The translations under genes were made by a program, and so were the position numbers. Shown one piece after another: positions 7,213 to 9,198 of a DNA stretch of 9,198 bases. Each line of letters starts with the position of its first letter. Position 1 is the stretch's first letter. The notes below the pieces were generated by a model that had not been told where the DNA came from, made no database searches, and was given only the letters and a program-made list of their open reading frames with translations. Source of the stretch: an uncultured Bacteroides sp. Lineage in GTDB: Bacteria; Bacteroidota; Bacteroidia; Bacteroidales; Bacteroidaceae. The stretch is taken from contig USSR01000234.1 in NCBI GenBank assembly GCA_900557355.1, positions 1 to 9,198 on the forward strand, in the 5' to 3' direction.

Positions 7213-7623
7213 TCAATATTTACGGAATAAATAACGAGTGCTCCCACATTCCAAGCACAGAGATGAAGAAGTCAGTTCTTCCATTGTAAACGTCCGTTCT
7301 CCATTTTCCCACCCCATATAGAACGCATAATTTTCGTCATCCATACTTTCAGGCAGCAAAATAATAGAAATTTTATCTCCTTTCAAAGAATAATTCCCAA
7401 AAAACGTTTGATAGCTACCATTTTTCAACAAACAGATGGCAGAAAAGCTGCCTTTCTGAAAATTATAGAAAATGCTATCCTGCCGTTTCATGGAACCATC
7501 GGCATATTGATATTGCCTAAGTTGCCACTTAGCATCCAAATCACCGTCAACGTTACTGCAAGCTGCCAGTACAAGCATCACCAGCCCGACAGCCAGAAAC
7601 ATCTTTCTTTTCCGTATCTTCAT
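7213..7623 (-). CDS. Small lipocalin-like lipoprotein of unknown function
   Basis: A 136-residue predicted lipoprotein. The signal is MKIRKRKMFLAVGLVMLVLAAC, with four basic residues, a hydrophobic core and lipobox LAAC (Cys22). The mature part starts near W33 with WQLRQYQYADGS and looks like a short beta-rich barrel of alternating hydrophobic strands (SIFYNFQKGSFSAICL, GNYSLKGDKISIIL, LCLECGSTRYLFRKY). This resembles the lipocalin-like small lipoproteins common in Bacteroidales, but I cannot name the exact family and no ligand can be inferred. Cys123 and Cys126 form a CLEC pair near the C-terminus. A full-match -7 box lies 26 bases upstream, and the SPOR gene follows, so it is the first gene of a two-gene unit. 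Confidence 0.8.
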   Translation of the reverse strand: MKIRKRKMFLAVGLVMLVLAACSNVDGDLDAKWQLRQYQYADGSMKRQDSIFYNFQKGSFSAICLLKNGSYQTFFGNYSLKGDKISIILLPESMDDENYAFYMGWENGERTFTMEELTSSSLCLECGSTRYLFRKY

Positions 7624-7648
7624 GTAGCCAATATTCCGAATAACAGGA

Positions 7649-7656
7649 CAAATGTA
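7649..7656 (-). promoter_or_regulatory. Predicted promoter (-7 box) of the lipocalin-like/SPOR lipoprotein unit
   Basis: The minus strand reads TACATTTG, a full match to TAnnTTTG, 26 bases before the ATG at 7623. The expected -33 region has only a loose match (TGTTCG). Transcription would start near 7641, leaving a leader of roughly 20 bases. Confidence 0.6.
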
Positions 7657-7739
7657 CGCGGAACAATCAATCCGAACATTACTCTTATAGTTAAATTAGA
7701 TTAAACGCTGGTAACGCTCGTCAGAAGACAGAAAATAAC

Positions 7740-7775
7740 TTCCCTATTGGAAAAATATTTTTTCCCAATAGGGAA
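7740..7775. repeat. Perfect 11-bp inverted repeat, hairpin with 16-bp stem
   Basis: TTCCCTATTGG and CCAATAGGGAA are exact inverted arms. The inner A5/T5 runs can extend the stem by five pairs with one bulged C and a short TAT loop. A run of nine A follows the element on the plus strand. It resembles an intrinsic terminator read on the minus strand only in reverse order, and no gene ends here, so it is better called a structured repeat. Confidence 0.75.
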
Positions 7776-7781
7776 AAAAAA

Positions 7782-7848
7782 CAGGGGCTCTCAAAACTTG
7801 CAAAACTTGCAGGGGCTCTCAAAACTTGCAAAACTTGCAGGGGCTCTC
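7782..7848. repeat. 28-bp tandem repeat, 2.4 copies
   Basis: The unit starts AGGGGCTCTC and contains AAAACTTGC twice; full copies lie at 7783-7810 and 7811-7838 and a 10-base partial copy at 7839-7848. The copies are identical, suggesting recent amplification or conversion. The last copy forms the left arm of the long hairpin that follows, so the tandem repeat is a duplication of that arm's outer half. Confidence 0.9.
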
Positions 7849-7952
7849 ACACCCACACACACGTACGCACGTACAATAAAATCGCGCGTATTTATATAAG
7901 TACGCATATACGTGTGTGTGGGTGTGAGAGCCCCCTGCAAGTTTGCAAGTTT
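7821..7952. repeat. Very long inverted repeat (cruciform or hairpin) with alternating purine-pyrimidine arms
   Basis: The 26 bases at 7840-7865 are an exact inverted match to 7909-7934. Inwards, a four-base mismatch (CGCA against CATA) is followed by CGTAC/GTACG and a 25-base loop, in which ATAAA/TTTAT can pair again. Outwards, the pairing continues through CTTGC-type repeats with one bulged C and two bulged A, to about 7821 and 7952. Bases 7854-7874 and 7900-7920 alternate purine and pyrimidine without a break (CA/TG and CG steps), which favours Z-DNA. No gene is encoded in it. Confidence 0.9.
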
Positions 7953-7957
7953 GCAAG
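7936..7957. repeat. 8-bp tandem repeat in the right arm of the long hairpin
   Basis: TGCAAGTT occurs at 7936-7943 and 7944-7951, followed by TGCAAG. The left arm carries the complementary CTTGC words at nine-base instead of eight-base spacing, which produces single-base bulges when the arms pair. Confidence 0.8.
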
Positions 7958-7964
7958 AAAGTAC

Positions 7965-8061
7965 GCGGTTGCCGTTTAATCCGCATCGTCCTTCTTCAAC
8001 TTTAATACCGAACGCGGATGTGTCATCCGCCGTCTCCCGAGTAGCAGGATTTTCAATCCGC
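7965..8061. repeat. REP-like cluster of three small GCGG...CCGC hairpins
   Basis: Hairpin A at 7965-7984 is GCGGTT/AA(T)CCGC with one bulge. Hairpin B at 8014-8030 is GCGGATG-TGT-CATCCGC, perfect, with a three-base loop. Hairpin C at 8044-8061 is GC(A)GGATT-TTC-AATCCGC, with one bulged A. B and C are 13 bases apart. The bases GTAG (8041-8044) sit at the 5' foot of C, as in REP sequences recognised by REP-associated tyrosine transposases (RAYTs). No transposase is present in the window, so it would be a non-autonomous element. The call is by resemblance only. Confidence 0.55.
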
Positions 8062-8223
8062 TTTCCGCTTTCGCGTCAACTATATACCCCGGAATTATCG
8101 GGTGAATGGAAAAAGAATGAGGAATAAAATAAATGAAAGCTCTACCAATATGAATTGACGGAGTTTTTTTTATGATTGGTGAAAAAAAAGAAGTTACGTG
8201 AACAACTATTCAAAGAAAAGTGT

Positions 8224-8231
8224 TAGTTTTG
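8224..8231 (+). promoter_or_regulatory. Predicted promoter (-7 box) of the YtxH/holin-like operon
   Basis: TAGTTTTG is a full match to TAnnTTTG, 36 bases before the ATG at 8268. No clear -33 TTTG is seen. Transcription would begin near 8238-8240, with a leader of about 30 bases that includes the Shine-Dalgarno sequence. Confidence 0.6.
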
Positions 8232-8255
8232 TAGTATTAACCTCTTTAAAATAGA

Positions 8256-8261
8256 AAGGAG
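8256..8261 (+). promoter_or_regulatory. Strong Shine-Dalgarno of the YtxH-like gene
   Basis: AAGGAG lies six bases before the ATG at 8268. Such a good anti-16S match is uncommon in Bacteroides and stands out against the other genes here, which lack one. It fixes the start of the gene. Confidence 0.75.
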
Positions 8262-8267
8262 AACATT

Positions 8268-8477
8268 ATGAAAGGATTAAATGTACTTGTAGCTTTTCTG
8301 GGCGGTGCAGCAGTAGGTGCAGCCGTCGGTATTTTATTTGCTCCCGAAAAAGGAGAAGACACTCGTCACAAAATTGCAGAAATCCTCCGTAAAAAGGGAA
8401 TTCGCCTGAACCGTAGCGAAATGGAAAATCTGGTAGACGAGATTGCAGCAGAAATTAAAGGCGAAGCAGCCGAATAA
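8268..8477 (+). CDS. YtxH-like small membrane protein
   Basis: A 69-residue protein. Residues 4-25 form one membrane segment with a glycine-zipper pattern, GGAAVGAAVGILFAP, directly followed by EKGEDTRHKIAE; this junction is the signature of the YtxH family (named after a B. subtilis stress-induced gene). The rest, about 28-69, is a charged amphipathic helix likely in the cytoplasm. YtxH proteins lack a known enzymatic activity and are often linked to general stress or envelope stress. The start is set by the strong Shine-Dalgarno. It is the first gene of a three-gene unit, with 29 bases to the next gene. Confidence 0.88.
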   Translation: MKGLNVLVAFLGGAAVGAAVGILFAPEKGEDTRHKIAEILRKKGIRLNRSEMENLVDEIAAEIKGEAAE

Positions 8478-8506
8478 AACAAAATCTACAAAAAAACAGA
8501 GCCACT

Positions 8507-8875
8507 ATGATGTTTGCAGACGATAGAAGTATTGACAACCTCCAGCAGCTATTCATTGAGTTCAAGAAATATCTGAACCTACAAAAAGAATATACTAAAC
8601 TGGAAATAACTGAGAAACTCTCAATCCTGCTTTCTGCCCTGATATTATTATCAGTGGTTATTATTTTAGGCATGGTGGCACTGTTTTATTTGTCGTTTGC
8701 GCTGGCTTATATTTTAGATCCACTCGTAGGCGGACTCATGGTAAGCTTCAGCATTATCGCCTGTTTCCACCTTCTGCTGGTTCTATTAGTAATTACTTTC
8801 CGCAAAAAACTCATCGTCAACCCGATGGTGAATTTTATTGCCGGATTGTTTTTTGATAATGATAATGAAAAATGA
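8507..8875 (+). CDS. Holin-superfamily-III / YqjE-like membrane protein
   Basis: A 122-residue inner-membrane protein with an amphipathic cytoplasmic N-terminal helix (about 8-37, SIDNLQQLFIEFKKYLNLQK) and two membrane helices (about 38-65 and 75-98). A basic RKKLIVNP section and an acidic tail, FFDNDNEK, follow. This layout matches the 'phage holin family' / YqjE-like group found in many bacterial chromosomes. The phage name is misleading: nothing here suggests a prophage or lysis cassette. Two start codons are adjacent (8507, 8510); there is no clear Shine-Dalgarno. It lies between a YtxH-like gene and a small basic protein gene, seven bases before the latter. Function is unknown. Confidence 0.8.
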   Translation: MMFADDRSIDNLQQLFIEFKKYLNLQKEYTKLEITEKLSILLSALILLSVVIILGMVALFYLSFALAYILDPLVGGLMVSFSIIACFHLLLVLLVITFRKKLIVNPMVNFIAGLFFDNDNEK

Positions 8876-8882
8876 TACCATC

Positions 8883-9143
8883 ATGAATAATATGCCTGAT
8901 ACTTCTTCCATGACTCTGGAAAGTATTGCACTACGAAAAAAAGAATTACGGAAGAAATTACATGCACAGAAAGAAATCATGACGGATACGGCAAGAGAAT
9001 TATTTGCTCCGCTTGCACCCGCCGCTGATAAAGGTAATGCTATCATGCGTGCCTTTAATACAGGCATGGCTGTTTTCGACGGATTGATGCTAGGAGTAAA
9101 ACTAATGAGAAAAGCCAGGAGGATGTTCTCTGCCAAAAGATAA
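8883..9143 (+). CDS. Small basic protein, possible YqjK-like partner
   Basis: An 86-residue protein that I cannot place firmly in a family. Residues 11-40 form a charged helix (LESIALRKKELRKKLHAQKE) with likely coiled-coil character. Next comes LFAPLAPAADKGNAIM (40-55), a mildly hydrophobic segment at about 57-74 (AFNTGMAVFDGLMLGVKL), and a basic C-terminus, RKARRMFSAKR. This order (basic helix, short hydrophobic stretch, basic tail) recalls YqjK-like proteins that accompany yqjD and yqjE in enterobacteria. Starts at 8865 or 8838 in the same frame would overlap the holin-like gene; I chose 8883, just after its stop, but 8865 is possible. It is followed by a strong terminator. Confidence 0.7.
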   Translation: MNNMPDTSSMTLESIALRKKELRKKLHAQKEIMTDTARELFAPLAPAADKGNAIMRAFNTGMAVFDGLMLGVKLMRKARRMFSAKR

Positions 9144-9158
9144 ACAGATATTAAAACA

Positions 9159-9190
9159 AAAAAGCTGCACTTTACAAAGTGCAGCTTTTT
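9159..9190 (+). terminator. Intrinsic terminator of the YtxH/holin-like operon
   Basis: AAAAAGCTGCACTTT and its exact inverse AAAGTGCAGCTTTTT are separated by two bases, so about 14 pairs form around a small loop, followed by T-rich sequence. It begins 15 bases after the last stop codon. The A/T-flanked symmetrical stem could also stop transcription from the right. Confidence 0.9.
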
Positions 9191-9198
9191 CGTTTTCT

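Larger units (their letters stand above)
7624..8267. other. Gene-free divergent intergenic region rich in hairpins and repeats
   Basis: These 644 bases separate a minus-strand lipoprotein unit from a plus-strand membrane-protein unit. The edges hold one predicted promoter each (7649-7656 minus, 8224-8231 plus). Between them lie a perfect-armed hairpin (7740-7775), a 28-bp tandem repeat (7782-7848), a very long hairpin (7821-7952) and a cluster of small GC-rich hairpins (7965-8061). From 8062 to 8223 I see only a weak ACCAAT/ATTGGT pair and poly-T/poly-A runs. The one open frame here (7912-8127, plus) starts inside the hairpin and does not look like a protein. Confidence 0.75.

Noticed and set aside
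7782..7957. CRISPR array
   Set aside because: The 28-bp repeats are directly adjacent without unique spacers, and there are no cas genes.
7912..8127. 71-codon open frame on the plus strand in the structured intergenic region
   Set aside because: It begins inside the right arm of the long hairpin, runs through the small REP-like hairpins, has no ribosome binding site and gives a low-complexity Arg/Ser/Pro-rich translation with no recognisable domain.
8144..8180. ACCAAT/ATTGGT inverted pair followed by A- and T-runs as an attenuator
   Set aside because: Only six pairs with a 25-base loop, located upstream of the predicted promoter, so it would not be in the transcript.
8507..8875. Phage lysis holin suggested by the holin-superfamily match
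   Set aside because: No endolysin, phage structural or integrase genes are nearby; the context is a chromosomal YtxH-containing operon, so the family name does not imply a prophage.

Overview
The window looks like chromosomal DNA from a human-gut-type Bacteroides (Bacteroidota). The coding DNA is moderately AT-rich, the lipoproteins have short signal peptides ending in SSC or AAC, Shine-Dalgarno sequences are mostly weak, and the Bacteroides -7 promoter box TAnnTTTG lies at a plausible distance ahead of all three transcription units. The exact species cannot be read from the sequence.

Region 1 (1-6437, minus strand) is a compact operon read right to left: cysQ, an SLC13-type anion transporter with a cytoplasmic RCK_C-like insert, cysC, cysD, cysN, and a sulfotransferase that runs off the left edge. 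Together they describe sulfate uptake, activation to APS (CysD/CysN), phosphorylation to PAPS (CysC), transfer of the sulfo group to an acceptor (sulfotransferase) and hydrolysis of the by-product PAP (CysQ). No APS/PAPS reductase or sulfite reductase is visible, so the cluster seems built to supply PAPS for sulfonation rather than to make sulfide. From memory, a cluster of this type in B. thetaiotaomicron has been linked to sulfonation of cholesterol and other steroids. A promoter overlapping an 8-bp inverted repeat precedes cysQ.

Region 2 (6577-7656, minus strand) holds two small lipoprotein genes, one lipocalin-like and one with a SPOR domain, with a promoter upstream and a strong hairpin terminator downstream.

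Region 3 (7624-8267) is a 644-base gene-free divergent intergenic region dense in structured DNA. It has a 16-bp-stem hairpin, a 28-bp tandem repeat, a hairpin about 130 bases long with alternating purine-pyrimidine arms, and a cluster of small GCGG...CCGC hairpins that resemble REP elements, one with a 5' GTAG foot.

Region 4 (8224-9190, plus strand) is a three-gene operon of small membrane-associated proteins: a YtxH-like protein, a holin-superfamily-III/YqjE-like protein and a basic small protein. It has its own promoter, a good Shine-Dalgarno ahead of the first gene and an intrinsic terminator. Its layout recalls the enterobacterial yqjD-yqjE-yqjK module.
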